Of a stretch of DNA of 64,000 nucleotides, positions 25,575-36,277 are shown piece after piece (the stretch's first letter is position 1; each line of letters opens with the position of its first letter). The notes beneath the pieces were generated by a model, which saw only the letters and a program-made list of their open reading frames with translations, was not told where the DNA came from and ran no database searches. Position numbers and translations under genes: made by a program. This stretch comes from Desulfovibrio piger (GTDB taxonomy: Bacteria > Desulfobacterota > Desulfovibrionia > Desulfovibrionales > Desulfovibrionaceae), in assembly GCF_951793255.1 (NCBI RefSeq), contig NZ_OX636706.1:1959001-2023000 (forward strand), written 5' to 3'.

Positions 25575-25651
25575 AATAAAATCTCCTCTATAAAAGTATT
25601 GTAGAAGTAATCTGCAAGTTTTCTCTGTGCTTACGGTAAAACTGCCTTTTA

Positions 25652-28600
25652 TCAAAGACACGTTTCCTTTTCCCGCCTTTTTTCCAGCGCCTCCTGCCAG
25701 ATGCTTTCCTTGAGCAGGGTACGGATGAAGGCCAGGGTATCCGGGTTGCGGATCAGGTCAAGGAAGGCCGCGCTGTGCATGGCTGTCTCTCCGGCGCCCG
25801 CCATGAAGGCCGTATCGTAGACCATCTCCCAGGTAGCGCGGTTGTCCTTGTCGGCAAGGCCCACGATGCGTGCATCGCTGGCAAGAACATGCTTTTGCAG
25901 GGCCCGGAAATTCTCCACCTGGTCCCCGGCGTTGAATTGCGTGCCGAAGCGCTGGTTTATCTTTTCCACGATGCTGGAGAGGCTGTCGAATTCCTTTTGG
26001 GCCGGGGCGCCGGCATCGCCCTTGATGGCGGCGTAACCTTTTTCCGACGGCGTGAGGGGGATGCTGGCCTCGCCGGTCTTGACCAGTTTGTAGTATTCCA
26101 GGTCTATCTGCCCGTCGAGGTTGACCAGACCGTCGTTTTCGGCGGGCAGGGCGGCGGCCAGCTGTTTGGCGAAGAGGGAATAGATGTGCATTTCCTCATC
26201 GAACATGCGGCAGATCTGGGTGATGAAGTTGTACAGGCGCACAAAGCGGAACAGGCCGGTACGGAAGGCGCGGCGGTCTTCCTCTTCCAGCGCGGCCACC
26301 CGGGCCGGCACCGGGGCCAGCGTGGCGGTGGCCCCGGCCAGGGCGCTTTGGCCATCTTTGGCGCGGGGATCGCGCAGGGCCTTGCCGAAGGCCTCCACCT
26401 GTTCCGGGCCGTAGACGCGGAAATCATCCAGGCGGTGGCGGATGTCGTAGACCAGGTTGGGGTCGGTCTCCTCTTCCAGCAGGGTGGCCTCGTAGAAGGG
26501 AGCGAAGGACTTTTGCATGTCCTCGGCGCTGTTCACGAAGTCCAGCACGAAGGTATCTTCCTTGCCGGGGGCGGTGCGGTTGAGGCGCGAGAGGGTCTGC
26601 ACGGCCTTGACGCCACTGAGCTGCTTGTCCACGAACATGGTGTGGAGCAGGGGCTCGTCAAAGCCGGTCTGGTATTTTTCGGCCACGATGAGGATGTTGA
26701 ACTCTCCGGCAAAATGTGCGGGCAGCTCTTTTTCGGATATCCTGAAGCCGTGGGTCTCCTTGTTGAGGCCCTCTTCCGTATAGGTCACAGCCACGCCATC
26801 CACCGTGTCGCGGACCTCGCCGGAAAAGGCCACCAGGGCCCGCACGCCGTTGATGCGGCCCTCGCGGATCTGGCGGGTGAACTCCTGCATGTAGCGCACG
26901 GCGTGCAGGCGTGAGGGCGTGACCAGCATGGCCTTGGCCCTGCCGCCCATCTTGCGGGCCGTGACCGTGCGGAAGTGGTCCAGCATGACGGCCGTTTTCT
27001 GGGCGATGTTGTGCGGGTGCAGGCTTTCGAAGCGCATGGCGGCGCGGGCCGCGGCCGAAGTATTGTAGCGCGGGTCCCCGGCCCCTTTTTGCAGCAGTTT
27101 GAAATAGGCGTGATAGGTGGTGTAGTTGCGCAGCACGTCGAGGATGAAGCGTTCTTCGATGGCCTGACGCATGGAGTAGATGTGGAAGGCACGGAAGCGG
27201 CCGTCAGGCAACTGGCGGCCAAAAAGCTGCAGGGTTTTGTCCTTGGGCGTGGCCGTGAAGGCGAAGAAGGAAAGGTTGTGGTGCCGCCCCTGGGCGGCCA
27301 GCTCCTGCCAGAGGGCATCGTCCTTTTTGTCCTGCCCGGCCTCGGCCTCGTCTTCCAGTGCGGCGTATTCGGCCAGGGCGGCGTCGGTATCGGCCAGCGC
27401 CGTTTTGAGGGTGAGGGCGGCCCGGCCCGTCTGGGAGGAGTGGGCCTCGTCCACGATAACGGCAAAATTGCGCTGCCCGTGGCGCACCTCGCGGAAGATG
27501 ACCGGGAATTTTTGCAGGGTGGTGACGATGATGGCCGCGCCCTCGTTGATGGCATCGCGCAACTGGGCGGAATCCTTGCTGATGGCGCGGACAAGGCCGT
27601 CCGTCTGTTCGAACTGGAGGATGGTGTCCCGTAGCTGCCTGTCCAGCACGCGGCGGTCCGTGACCACGATGACGGACTGGAATATCTTACCTTCCTGCGC
27701 GTCATGCAGGCCGCTGAGGCGGTGGGCCAGCCAGGCGATGGAATTGGATTTGCCGCTGCCCGCGCTGTGCTGGATCAGGTACTGTTGCCCCGGGCCATGA
27801 GCGCGGATGTCATCCAGCAGCTTGTGCAGCACGTCCCACTGGTGATAGCGCGGGAAGATGAGGCGTTCCCTGACCGTGACCTTGCCGGTGGCGGGGTCTT
27901 TTTTTTCGGTCTTTTCCAGATGCAGGAACTTGTGCAGAAGCTCCAGCAGGGCATCCCGGCACAGCACCCGCTGCCACAGGTAGGCCGTGGGGTAGCCGCC
28001 GTCCGGGGCCGGAGGGTTGCCCGCGCCGCCCACTTCGCCCGCGCCGTTGCCGCCCTGGTCGAAGGGCAGGAAAAAGGTCTTTTGCCGCTCCAGGCGGGTG
28101 GTCATTTTGACGTGGAAGGGGTCCACGGCAAAGCAGGTGAGCACGCGGCGCTTGAAGCTGAAAAACAGGTCGTCCGGCGAGCGGTCCTGCCGGAACTGGC
28201 GCACGGCGTCCTCCACGGTCTGGCCGGTGAACGGGTTTTTCAGCTCCAGGCAGATGACGGGGATGCCGTTGAGCAGCAGGGCCACGTCCACGCTGTTCTC
28301 GTGGGCCGGGCTGTAGCGCAGCTGGCGTGTGCAGTGCAGGATATTGCTTTGGTAGCGCCGCACGCTTTCGGGATTGAGGCCGGTCTCCGGCTTCCAGAAG
28401 ACCACGCGGAAGCGCGTGCCCAGCACGGAAAAGCCGTAGCGCAGCACGTCCAGCAGGGAGCGGCGGCGCACCTCCTCGCAAAAGCGGTCCACAAAGCTTT
28501 GTTCCGCCTTGCCGGGGTTCTTGAACTGGTGCATCTTCCAGGCTTTGGGCTGGCTGGTACGCACAAAGTCCAGCAGGGTTTGCACGTCCAGGGCCCGCGT

Positions 28601-28702
28601 GCGGTCAAAGCGCGCCGGGTCGCCCGGCCGGTAGCCGCCGTGGGTGCAGAGCCAGGCGCAGATATCGTCCTCGAAGTTGCGTTCCTTCATCTGTTCCAGC
28701 AT
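25652..28702 (-). CDS. hsdR: Type I restriction enzyme, R subunit
   Basis: A 1016-residue restriction and translocation subunit. The nuclease region shows ICLELKNP (the E-x-K of the PD-ExK site) near residue 150. The helicase motor follows with QHSAGSGKSNSIAWLAHRL, VDEAHSSQTG and FTATPKDKT, then the C-terminal helical part that binds the methylase. Start at 28702 is supported by GGGAGGTG six bases before the ATG; it overlaps the hsdS end by 16 bases. With HsdM and HsdS it cuts DNA lacking the host methylation pattern. All catalytic motifs are intact. Confidence 0.92.
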   Translation of the reverse strand: MLEQMKERNFEDDICAWLCTHGGYRPGDPARFDRTRALDVQTLLDFVRTSQPKAWKMHQFKNPGKAEQSFVDRFCEEVRRRSLLDVLRYGFSVLGTRFRVVFWKPETGLNPESVRRYQSNILHCTRQLRYSPAHENSVDVALLLNGIPVICLELKNPFTGQTVEDAVRQFRQDRSPDDLFFSFKRRVLTCFAVDPFHVKMTTRLERQKTFFLPFDQGGNGAGEVGGAGNPPAPDGGYPTAYLWQRVLCRDALLELLHKFLHLEKTEKKDPATGKVTVRERLIFPRYHQWDVLHKLLDDIRAHGPGQQYLIQHSAGSGKSNSIAWLAHRLSGLHDAQEGKIFQSVIVVTDRRVLDRQLRDTILQFEQTDGLVRAISKDSAQLRDAINEGAAIIVTTLQKFPVIFREVRHGQRNFAVIVDEAHSSQTGRAALTLKTALADTDAALAEYAALEDEAEAGQDKKDDALWQELAAQGRHHNLSFFAFTATPKDKTLQLFGRQLPDGRFRAFHIYSMRQAIEERFILDVLRNYTTYHAYFKLLQKGAGDPRYNTSAAARAAMRFESLHPHNIAQKTAVMLDHFRTVTARKMGGRAKAMLVTPSRLHAVRYMQEFTRQIREGRINGVRALVAFSGEVRDTVDGVAVTYTEEGLNKETHGFRISEKELPAHFAGEFNILIVAEKYQTGFDEPLLHTMFVDKQLSGVKAVQTLSRLNRTAPGKEDTFVLDFVNSAEDMQKSFAPFYEATLLEEETDPNLVYDIRHRLDDFRVYGPEQVEAFGKALRDPRAKDGQSALAGATATLAPVPARVAALEEEDRRAFRTGLFRFVRLYNFITQICRMFDEEMHIYSLFAKQLAAALPAENDGLVNLDGQIDLEYYKLVKTGEASIPLTPSEKGYAAIKGDAGAPAQKEFDSLSSIVEKINQRFGTQFNAGDQVENFRALQKHVLASDARIVGLADKDNRATWEMVYDTAFMAGAGETAMHSAAFLDLIRNPDTLAFIRTLLKESIWQEALEKRREKETCL

Positions 28703-29979
28703 GAGGGCACCTCCCGCTTGCCGGTGACACATTCAAAGATCAGGCTTTTTTTGTACTCCGCCAGCTTGTCCAGCAGGGCCTGCTTTTCTTCCAGCAGGGC
28801 GTCGATACGCGCACACTTTTTGTCGAGGTAGGCGGCGATGCGCTCCTGTTCGGGAAGGGGGGGGAGAGTAACAGGAATACTCGCGATTGTTTTTGAATTT
28901 AAATTATTCATTGTTGTACCGACAGATGAATATTCAAGAAAATATGCTACAAATTTTGCTTGTAAATAATATATTAAATAGTATTGATTGATATCTTTTT
29001 TTATACTTGCTTTTAGGCATCCTGTTCCACAGATAAATCCTTCATGCTGTTTTTCTACTAATGCACATCTTCCCATTTCTCCTCTGCGCGCAAAAATTAT
29101 TTCTCCAGTATATAAAATATGCCTTTTAAGCCTTGATACGGTATTAGAATCTAATGTGCATTTGTAATTTGCTTCTATCCTAAAGTTGTTGATATTTGAT
29201 GGATTGATTAAAGGTGTTTGGTTTTCAACATAGTCTTCAGCGTGAAGTTGGCTACCAAAAGGCCCGGTAGAAATTTCAGAACACAAAGTCATTAGTCTAG
29301 TGCATTCCCACCCCGCCGGAATCTGGCCTATCCACGGCACGCCGCTGTCCTTGAGGGGGACGTCCGGGTCCAGGCCTTTGGTGACAGTCTCGGTGATGCA
29401 GGAGAGCTTGTAGGCGCGCAGTTTTTCCATGCTCTGGCGGGTCATGTCCAGGCATTGGTCGATATAGGCGCACTTGGCATCGAGGTAATCGGCGATGCGC
29501 TGTTGCTCCGCAAGGGGAGGAACAAGTAAAGGCAGTCGTGAGAGCTCTGCAAATTTTAAATTTTGTCGAACACCATTTCCCATAACATAAAATACTTTTA
29601 ATTCGTCATAGCAATGTAACAAATAATGAAAAAAAACATTTTCTGTATTAACACTTTCCAATGCAATATATGCAGATGTTATAATTCCTCTCTCTATGAC
29701 TAGCCCAGTGCGAAGGCTTGTCTTATCATTCTGTAAATCAGTCAACCTGAGTATAATATTTGATTTATCTACAATATTATATGTTTCAAAGCTTTCTGGG
29801 AGAAGACCCATATTGGTTTCTGTATTGCGTCTGATGATTTTTCCATAACTTAAAGATAATATATTTGTTTCTTTTAAATTGTAATTTTTCTGTTTTCTTT
29901 CTTTAAAAATGCTGAATAGAGGTGATATTTCCCACCCTTCGGGAATCTCGCCGATCCATTCTATGCCGCTGTCTTTCAT
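28687..29979 (-). CDS. hsdS: Type I restriction-modification specificity subunit
   Basis: A 430-residue DNA-recognition subunit made of two target-recognition domains. Each begins with the same phrase (SGIEWIGEIPEGWE and SGVPWIGQIPAGWE) and ends in a conserved helix (PPLAEQQRIADYLDAKC and PPLPEQERIAAYLDKKC). The two recognition domains are A+T-rich while the conserved helices are G+C-rich like hsdR and hsdM, as expected when recognition domains are swapped in by recombination. The ATG at 29979 has AAAGGAAT upstream. Confidence 0.92.
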   Translation of the reverse strand: MKDSGIEWIGEIPEGWEISPLFSIFKERKQKNYNLKETNILSLSYGKIIRRNTETNMGLLPESFETYNIVDKSNIILRLTDLQNDKTSLRTGLVIERGIITSAYIALESVNTENVFFHYLLHCYDELKVFYVMGNGVRQNLKFAELSRLPLLVPPLAEQQRIADYLDAKCAYIDQCLDMTRQSMEKLRAYKLSCITETVTKGLDPDVPLKDSGVPWIGQIPAGWECTRLMTLCSEISTGPFGSQLHAEDYVENQTPLINPSNINNFRIEANYKCTLDSNTVSRLKRHILYTGEIIFARRGEMGRCALVEKQHEGFICGTGCLKASIKKDINQYYLIYYLQAKFVAYFLEYSSVGTTMNNLNSKTIASIPVTLPPLPEQERIAAYLDKKCARIDALLEEKQALLDKLAEYKKSLIFECVTGKREVPSCWNR

Positions 29980-30363
29980 CAAAAATTCCTTTGTGGGTTG
30001 AGACCTCCCCCTTCCGGGGGAAAAGAGACGTTGACAAGACGGCGAAGCCGAGGAGATCCTTTTCCGTACCCCCTCCCTTCAGGGAGGGGCGATCCGCACG
30101 ACCCCTATCCGTCGGCCGCGGAGGCGGTAGCCGTTGCCCGCACCAGCGGGCTTACGGATAGCGACAGCGCTTTCATGGGCTGTCTTGCCGCGTAACACAT
30201 TGCTGTCTTTATCCGTAGCTTCCTGCGTCGCAACGGCTAAAGCTCAGTCGGCGGAGGGGGCGACTGTGGATTGAAACATCTGTCGCATGGTGTGTCCTTG
30301 TAAAGCGCGCTGGGGGAGGGTCCCCTCCCCCGCGCATCTTCCCGCCTTTCCCTTTTCCTGTTC
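29980..30363. repeat. Hairpin-rich intergenic repeat between hsdM and hsdS
   Basis: No gene is seen in these 384 bases apart from a 14-codon frame. They hold several inverted repeats: CTCCCCCTTCCGGGGG, CCCCTCCCTTCAGGGAGGGG, and a long imperfect pair whose arms (30128-30160 and 30210-30239) share TAGCCGTTGC...TACGGATA and its reverse TATCCGTA...GCAACGGCTA. The composition looks like dispersed extragenic repeat material inserted in the hsd operon. Confidence 0.55.
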
Positions 30364-32124
30364 CTAGTCCTCGTCCCCGAACAGGGCGGCCAGGCTTTCG
30401 CCCAGACGCAGCTCCAGCTCGTGGAGTTCCACAGCCAGCTCGGCGGCAGGGCGGGGCGGCGTGTATTCATAAAAATAGCGGGTGAAGGGGATCTCGTAGC
30501 CGACCTTGCTCTTGCTCTCGTCGATCCAGGCATCGGGGGCAAAGGGCAGCACCTCGCGGGCAAAGTAGGCCTGTATGTCTTCCTTGAGCGGCACGTTCTC
30601 GGTATCGCGGCGGGAGGCGTCGGCCTTGGGCTTGCCGGGTTTGCGGCCCCGCTTTTTGGGGGCATCGGCGGGGGCGGCCGGGGCGTCCTCCGTGCCGGAG
30701 GCGGGCAGGGCGGGGCGCTCCACGGTGATCCTGGTGTAGCCGAAGTCGGCCACGTCAAAGATCTTGCTCAGGGGGCTTTCGGCAAAGTCGCCATACAGGC
30801 GGCAGATCTCGGCGATGGCCTCCTGGGGGATGTCGTTGCGCTTGTTGCCCAGGGCCTTGCGGCGCTTTTCGTACAGGCCGGAAGCATTGATAAGCTGCAC
30901 CTTGCCGCGCCGGGCTTCGGGCTTGTTCTTGCAGAGCAGCCAGATATAGGTGGCGATGCCGGTATTGTAAAAAATGTCGTTGGGCAGGGCGATGATGGCG
31001 TCGAGGTAGTCGTTTTCGAGGATGTAGCGGCGTATCTCGGAGGGGCCGCTGCCCGCATCGCCGGTGAAGAGGGGCGAGCCGTTCTGGATGATGGCCGCGC
31101 GGCCTTCGGGCTTGAGGCGCGCCACGGCCGTCTGGAGGAAGAGCATCTGGCTGTCCGAGATGCTGGGCAGGCCGGCGCCAAAGCGGCCTTCGGGCCGGGC
31201 GGCCTCGCGTTCCACGGCGGCTTTTTCGTTTTTCCATTCGCGGCCGAAAGGCGGGTTGGACAGCACATAGTCAAAGGTCTGGCCCGGGAACTGGTCGTCG
31301 GAGAGGGTGTTGCCCAGCTTGATGTAGTCGGCATCCTGCCCCTTGATGAGCATGTCCGCCTTGCAGATGGCGAAGGTCTCGTCATTGATCTCCTGCCCGC
31401 ACAGGAGCAGGCTCGCCGCGCTGTTGCAGTGGTGGATGTGCTCCTCGGCCACGGAGAGCATGCCGCCCGTGCCGCAGGCGGGGTCATAGATGGTCGTAGT
31501 GGGGCCCGTACCGGCCAGAGTGGCGTTGTCGTGGGTGAGCAGCAGGTTGACCATCAGCTCGATGACCTCGCGCGGGGTGTAGTGCTGCCCGGCGTCCTCG
31601 TTGTGCGCTTCGGAAAAGCGGCGGATGAGTTCTTCGAAGATGTAGCCCATCTCCAGATTGGAGACGCGGGAGGGGTGCAGATCGGCCTTGCTGGTGGTGA
31701 ATTCCTTGAGCACCATGTAGAGCACGTTCTTCTCGGCCATGGTGGTGAGGTGCGGCCCAAAAGGTTTGAAGCGCTCCAGTATCTGGCGCACGTTGGGGGA
31801 AAAGGCGTTGCAGTAGGCCCGGAAGTTAGGCTCCAGATCATCGGGGGCGTCCAGCAGTCGCGTGAAGGTGAAGGGGCTGGTGTTGTAGAATTTGTGCCCC
31901 GCAGCATTGCACAGCCTGTTTTCTTCCAGGGGCGTGCCCGCAAAGAGCTGCGCCGCCTGCAGCACCATTTCCTTGGTGGGCTCCAGCACGCTGTCGAAAC
32001 GGCGGATGACGGTGAGGGGCAGGATGACTTCACCATACTGGTGCGGCTTGAACACGCCGGTGAGCTTGTCGGCTATGGCCCAGATAAGGTTGGCTTTTTC
32101 GGCAACGGTGGCGGCAAGGGACAT
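30364..32124 (-). CDS. hsdM: Type I restriction-modification methyltransferase subunit
   Basis: A 586-residue N6-adenine methyltransferase. The S-adenosylmethionine motif DPACGTGGM and the catalytic NPPFG are present, with the N-terminal helical domain (LIWAIADKLTGVFKPHQYGEVI) typical of HsdM. A basic low-complexity insert, KKRGRKPGKPKADASRR, lies near residue 500. GGAG precedes the ATG by nine bases. It is the first gene of the hsd group and is separated from hsdS by 384 bases of repeats, so a separate hsdS promoter is possible. Confidence 0.93.
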   Translation of the reverse strand: MSLAATVAEKANLIWAIADKLTGVFKPHQYGEVILPLTVIRRFDSVLEPTKEMVLQAAQLFAGTPLEENRLCNAAGHKFYNTSPFTFTRLLDAPDDLEPNFRAYCNAFSPNVRQILERFKPFGPHLTTMAEKNVLYMVLKEFTTSKADLHPSRVSNLEMGYIFEELIRRFSEAHNEDAGQHYTPREVIELMVNLLLTHDNATLAGTGPTTTIYDPACGTGGMLSVAEEHIHHCNSAASLLLCGQEINDETFAICKADMLIKGQDADYIKLGNTLSDDQFPGQTFDYVLSNPPFGREWKNEKAAVEREAARPEGRFGAGLPSISDSQMLFLQTAVARLKPEGRAAIIQNGSPLFTGDAGSGPSEIRRYILENDYLDAIIALPNDIFYNTGIATYIWLLCKNKPEARRGKVQLINASGLYEKRRKALGNKRNDIPQEAIAEICRLYGDFAESPLSKIFDVADFGYTRITVERPALPASGTEDAPAAPADAPKKRGRKPGKPKADASRRDTENVPLKEDIQAYFAREVLPFAPDAWIDESKSKVGYEIPFTRYFYEYTPPRPAAELAVELHELELRLGESLAALFGDED

Positions 32125-32237
32125 GAAGGGATGCTCCGGTAAGAGTGGGATACAGGTTATTCGATGACCGGAGTATAAAGGCTGGGCAAGAGCGTGACAA
32201 GGGAGGCGGAGAAAGGCGAGGGGAGGCAGATACGAAA

Positions 32238-32274
32238 CAAGGCACCTGCATCACTGCAAGTGCCTTGTTTTTTT
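32238..32274 (+). terminator. Strong intrinsic terminator
   Basis: CAAGGCAC-C-TGCA-TCAC-TGCA-A-GTGCCTTG is followed by seven T. Its orientation is plus although hsdM and the autotransporter flanking it are minus, so the transcript it ends is not evident. Confidence 0.7.
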
Positions 32275-32276
32275 GA

Positions 32277-32312
32277 CTCCCAAAGGGATTTTGCTGTCGA
32301 CGGCGTGAAAGG
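32277..32312. repeat. Degenerate tRNA-Glu 3'-end fragment
   Basis: The sequence CTGTCGACGGCGTGAAAGG at 32294-32312 matches exactly the tRNA-Glu arm repeated at both ends of the mobile element, and the bases before it (CTCCCAAAGGGATTT) match the acceptor and T-arm with changes and a five-base loss. It has the same orientation as the other copies and looks like an old attachment-site scar. Confidence 0.6.
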
Positions 32313-32523
32313 TGCCGGGCAAACCCGGCGTTGACTTCCTCTTTACGTCGATCCTGCCTCAAAAAGCAACGTCAGACGAGCCTTTCGGGGCAGCCAACAG
32401 TTATGAACGGTATCTTCTCGGTGGCCGGGTGGGGGGATGTCGGCAAAAACCGGGGAGTGGGATGGGATTTGATGCCATGCCCCCGGCGGCAGCGAGCCGC
32501 GAACATCCCCTTTGTACCCGGAA

Positions 32524-35500
32524 CTAGAATTCCACCCGCAAGCCTGCGCTCACGCTCCAGGGGGTGGAAGCCTTTTGCCCGTCTTCGCGTTCGAATTCGG
32601 CATAGATCCGGGCGTTGCTTGCGAATTGCAGGTCAAAGCCCGCGCCGTAATAGCCGCGCGTACCACGCAAGTCATTGGTGAACTTGATGCCGTTGACCGT
32701 GACTTTCTGGTCCCCCATGAACTCGTGGCGCACACCGCCCTTGAGATAGGGCTGGAAGTAGCGGCTGTTGTCCAGATCCCACTTTTTGCCCACCACCAGG
32801 CCGGCGCGACCGGTAAGGGCATGGGCATCATCCTGATCCACGTCCATGCCGTTGCTGGTGGTGAAGTCCATGCCTTTTATCCAGTACCAGGAAAGCTGCA
32901 GCTGCGGCTCGATGAACAGGCCGTTATCAAAGCGGAACATGCGTCCCACTTCCTGGCTGATGCCTCCCGCATAGCTGTGGTAGGAGCCGTGGACCGGCGT
33001 GCCGTCCAGCATACGGGTCTTCAGGTTCTGATCGTACCAGTCCCAGCTCAGCACGGTGTCCGCGTACCAGCCTTCGGCATGCTGCCAGGTGGCGTATGCC
33101 GCGATGCCGTAGGAACGGTTGTCGCCGGAGGCGCCATGCAGGCCGTCGACACGCTGGTGGGCCCTGCTGATCTGGCCACGCAGACCCAGCAGCCACTTGT
33201 TGTTTTCATCCTGCTCCAGCAGGCGGTCGTAACCGAAGGACGTGCCGTAGACATTCTGGCTGAGATCAGTGCCGCCCAGACCGGAAAGACGGTTCTCTTC
33301 GGTGAAGCCGCGTACCCACAGGCCGTCCGTGCCGTTGCCGTAACGTATTTCGCCCAGGCGTTCACGCAGATCGGAGAGGTGGCTCATGTGCATGGCATAG
33401 GCAGAGCTCATACCCGAAAGCCCCAAAGCCATTTCACCGGTAGGAGAAAATCCCTCCGTCCGGGCAAGATACCATTCCCTGCCGTCGTTCCTTTCGCTCG
33501 TTTCCAGGGCATAGCTATGGAGACCTATGTCGATCATCTCCCGCCCGTTGACGTTTTTTCCTCCTTTCAGGGAAAAGGCGCTTGCGGCCGCTCCAACCCC
33601 TTGCTCCGCCCTTGCCAGATAACTTTTGGTCTGTACCTGTACGGGTTCCGCGCCGCTTGCCTTCACATACAAGTTGTATGCGCCGGACAGGGACTCGGTA
33701 ACAAGGACGCTGTCGGAAATATCCGCTTCCATATCGGTACGCAGATAAAAATCTCCGGCCCCGGAAAGATGACTGATCTTCAGTTCGGCAGGCGCGTCCG
33801 TCTGGGACAGGACGAGCGGGGACGGCGCAAAGCCGGTCCCGGCGTTCCATTGCCCCTGATTGCTGCCCACATAGACGCGGGAGCCATTCAGGGCCAGCTT
33901 CGTCAGATTGCCGGCGTATCTGCCATCGGCCTCCTTCGTGAGCTGGTTGGAGGAAACCATTTCCCAGACGGCATTTTTGCCGAAAGACAGATCAAGATCG
34001 CCAAGGCTGCGTGCCCAGCCCCGCAGGTTGCCGCCATCCTGGATGGCGGCGCGCACGGTGGCGCTGCCGGTCGCCGCTTCCATGTCGCCTTCTATGGTCG
34101 AAGCCTTGTCCACCGTGATCGAGTTCGGTCTGTCCCCCTCGACATACAGCGAGTAGACTTTTTTGCCAGGGGCCGCGGCCGTGGCCGTGATGGCGGTCGT
34201 GCCCTTCAAGCCGATATCGCCCGAAGCGCTGTAGGCCGCTATGGCGGTATCGCCATGTGACCGTGCCTCGATGACGCCATTGGTCAGTTCGATCGAAGCC
34301 GCCTGGTCACTACCGGCTTGTCCCCGGGCACGGACGCCGTAGGCATCCCTGCCTTCCACACTTATCCGCGTCGTGGCTTTGGCGTCGCCATAGGTGATCT
34401 TGCTGGTGGGGAAGGCGTCCATGCCGCTGGCAATAGCCGTCGAAACGACGGTGATGTCGCCACCGGTCTTGGTAATGCTACCGCCATCTTTGGCATACAG
34501 TCCGATGGCTCCGCCATCTCCATTACTTGAAGCTGTGACGGACCCTCCGCGCATGGTGATGGAGGACTTGCCTACCGCCAGGATGCCGCCAACGGTCGAG
34601 TTGGATCTGTCGGCATGGGTGGTGACGTCGATATCGCCGGTGGCCGTGAAGTTCGCATGGGTAGTCCGTATGCCATATGCCGACCTGCCGAGGCCTGAGC
34701 TCATGACCGTTCCTCCGGCCATGCGCATGTCGGTATTTTCAAGCTGGATGCCGGAGGCCCATCCACCTTGCGCACGGATATCGAGAGTGCCGGCTGTGAT
34801 GTCATGCCTGCCACTGGTTGGACTGGTGACGATGCCGATTGCAGAGCCCGCAAAAGTGCCCTCGTGATCGACGGCTGCTACGCGGATGGAGGCATCCTTC
34901 ATCGCCAGGGTCGATGCGGTGAAAAGATGGATCCCGGCAGCCCCGGACTTGTCAGGGGTACTATTGATCTCGCGTACGGATATGTCGGCGTCATTCATCG
35001 TCAGCGTACTATTTTTATCGCCATAGATGCCATTTACTTTTCGGGAAAAAACGTCTCCGTTATGAGTAGCCGAAACATCTACTCTTATTCTGTTGCTCGT
35101 GACGTTGAACGTACTGTTGTCTGAAAAATAGATTCCGACAGTTCTGGGATCAGAGAGCTTTTTACTCGATTCCGCCGATAATACGATAGAATCTGCACCT
35201 AAAGTCACAGAGCTGTTATTCTGGCTCATGGCACCAAAAGCTTCGGCGATCCCGTTTTTGGAGTGCGCTGATGATACGATAGTTCCACCATGAACAGATA
35301 CGGAACTATTTACATCACTATAAATACCAACACTTCAGGATGATCCGTTTTCCGTCACTGCCGTAGAGGAAATGTCGAGTGGCGCCAGATTGACTGTCAG
35401 CCGGTTGCCTGAGCTGCTTTGGGCGAATACCCCAAGGGAGAGGGCACTTTGTTTTCCTATGGCTGTCGCCTCAGCACGCGTGATCGTACTCGGAACACTG

Positions 35501-35754
35501 TAAGTTGCAGATGTCTCAGCCTTAATGCCTGAAGCAACTGCATTTTCAGATGTATCTGTCACGGAAACTGTCGTACCTGGAGTTGATGTGGATGTCACAT
35601 TATATCCAACGGCATTGCTGAATGCTTCTCCATCGGTTACGCCCATAACCAGAATAGCCGCAACAGCCAGTGAACCGAACGTATTGATGAGATGGCATTT
35701 TTTTAAAACCGATCTGTACCGGTTCACCAAATTCCCCATGGCTCTTTTTGTCAT
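32524..35754 (-). pseudogene. Autotransporter adhesin interrupted by one in-frame stop
   Basis: One continuous frame of 1076 codons is broken by a single TGA at 35337-35335. The N-terminus has an extended signal peptide (basic NRYRSVLKKC, then SLAVAAILVMGVTDGEAFS). A repetitive passenger rich in S, T, G and D with recurring VGIYSDVNSS / VGIYFSDNST units follows. The last 270 residues are a type V beta-barrel ending in VSAGLRVEF, with a terminal aromatic residue as usual. AAAGGAGGAG precedes the ATG. As read, only a 139-residue secreted fragment would be made; an internal start at 35229 would lack a signal peptide. The rest of the frame is undamaged, so the stop is recent, suppressible, or a sequence error. 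Confidence 0.8.
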
Positions 35755-36232
35755 TGTTACTCCTCCTTTACCTTTTGGCTTTTTTCATTCCCGCCGTGGG
35801 AGATTGGGAATAAAAAAAGGACGCATGGAGCAGCTGGGCCGTCCCATGACGTCAGAATCTTTTTTCTTACATGAAAAGTATGTTATAGGGAATACAAGAA
35901 AATAATTATGCCTTTACATATTTATGGCTTTTTTACTTTGGATATGGCGGGAGTGATGGTTTGGTGCAGGGCAGATGCATACACATGTCCTGCAGGTACA
36001 TTGGGAGGCGCATCCGTAGAACTCGGAAACGCAAGGCAGGAGGCTGGCGGGAGACCGGTGTCGCCGTGGACAGGGGGGGTAAACGTTTACAGGCAGCGCT
36101 TGTCCGCCGAAAAGGTATTTTGGGGAGGAGGATCCTTGAGGCCGCGTACGCAGTGGGAGGGAGATAGCACGCCTCTTCCAGACTGCTCAGCAGCGGCTGA
36201 AAAGGCTTTTGAAAAAGGAAGGCGATCGAAAA
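35755..36232. other. Region between the autotransporter and the left attachment site
   Basis: Holds the autotransporter ribosome site and presumably its promoter. A perfect palindrome GTAAACGTTTAC lies at 36079-36090; this is the consensus of LacI/GalR-type operators. A near copy (GTAAGCGTTTAC) occurs at 49883-49894, at a similar distance from the other attachment site. No gene is supported. Confidence 0.5.
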
Positions 36233-36277
36233 GAAAAAAAGCGCAGAACTTACTTTCAAAAGCACGTTCTACGCTTG
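36233..36277 (-). terminator. Copy of the tRNA-Glu terminator at the left end of the mobile element
   Basis: On the minus strand the arms are AAGCGTAGAA and TTCTGCGCTT, with an internal CTTTTGAAAG hairpin and then TTTTTTTC. It is homologous to the terminator at 50076-50120 that directly follows tRNA-Glu, and lies in the same relation to the tRNA fragment. Confidence 0.7.

Noticed and set aside
30000..30363. CRISPR array in the hsd gap
   Set aside because: The repeats are inverted and unequal; there are no regularly spaced direct repeats and no cas genes.
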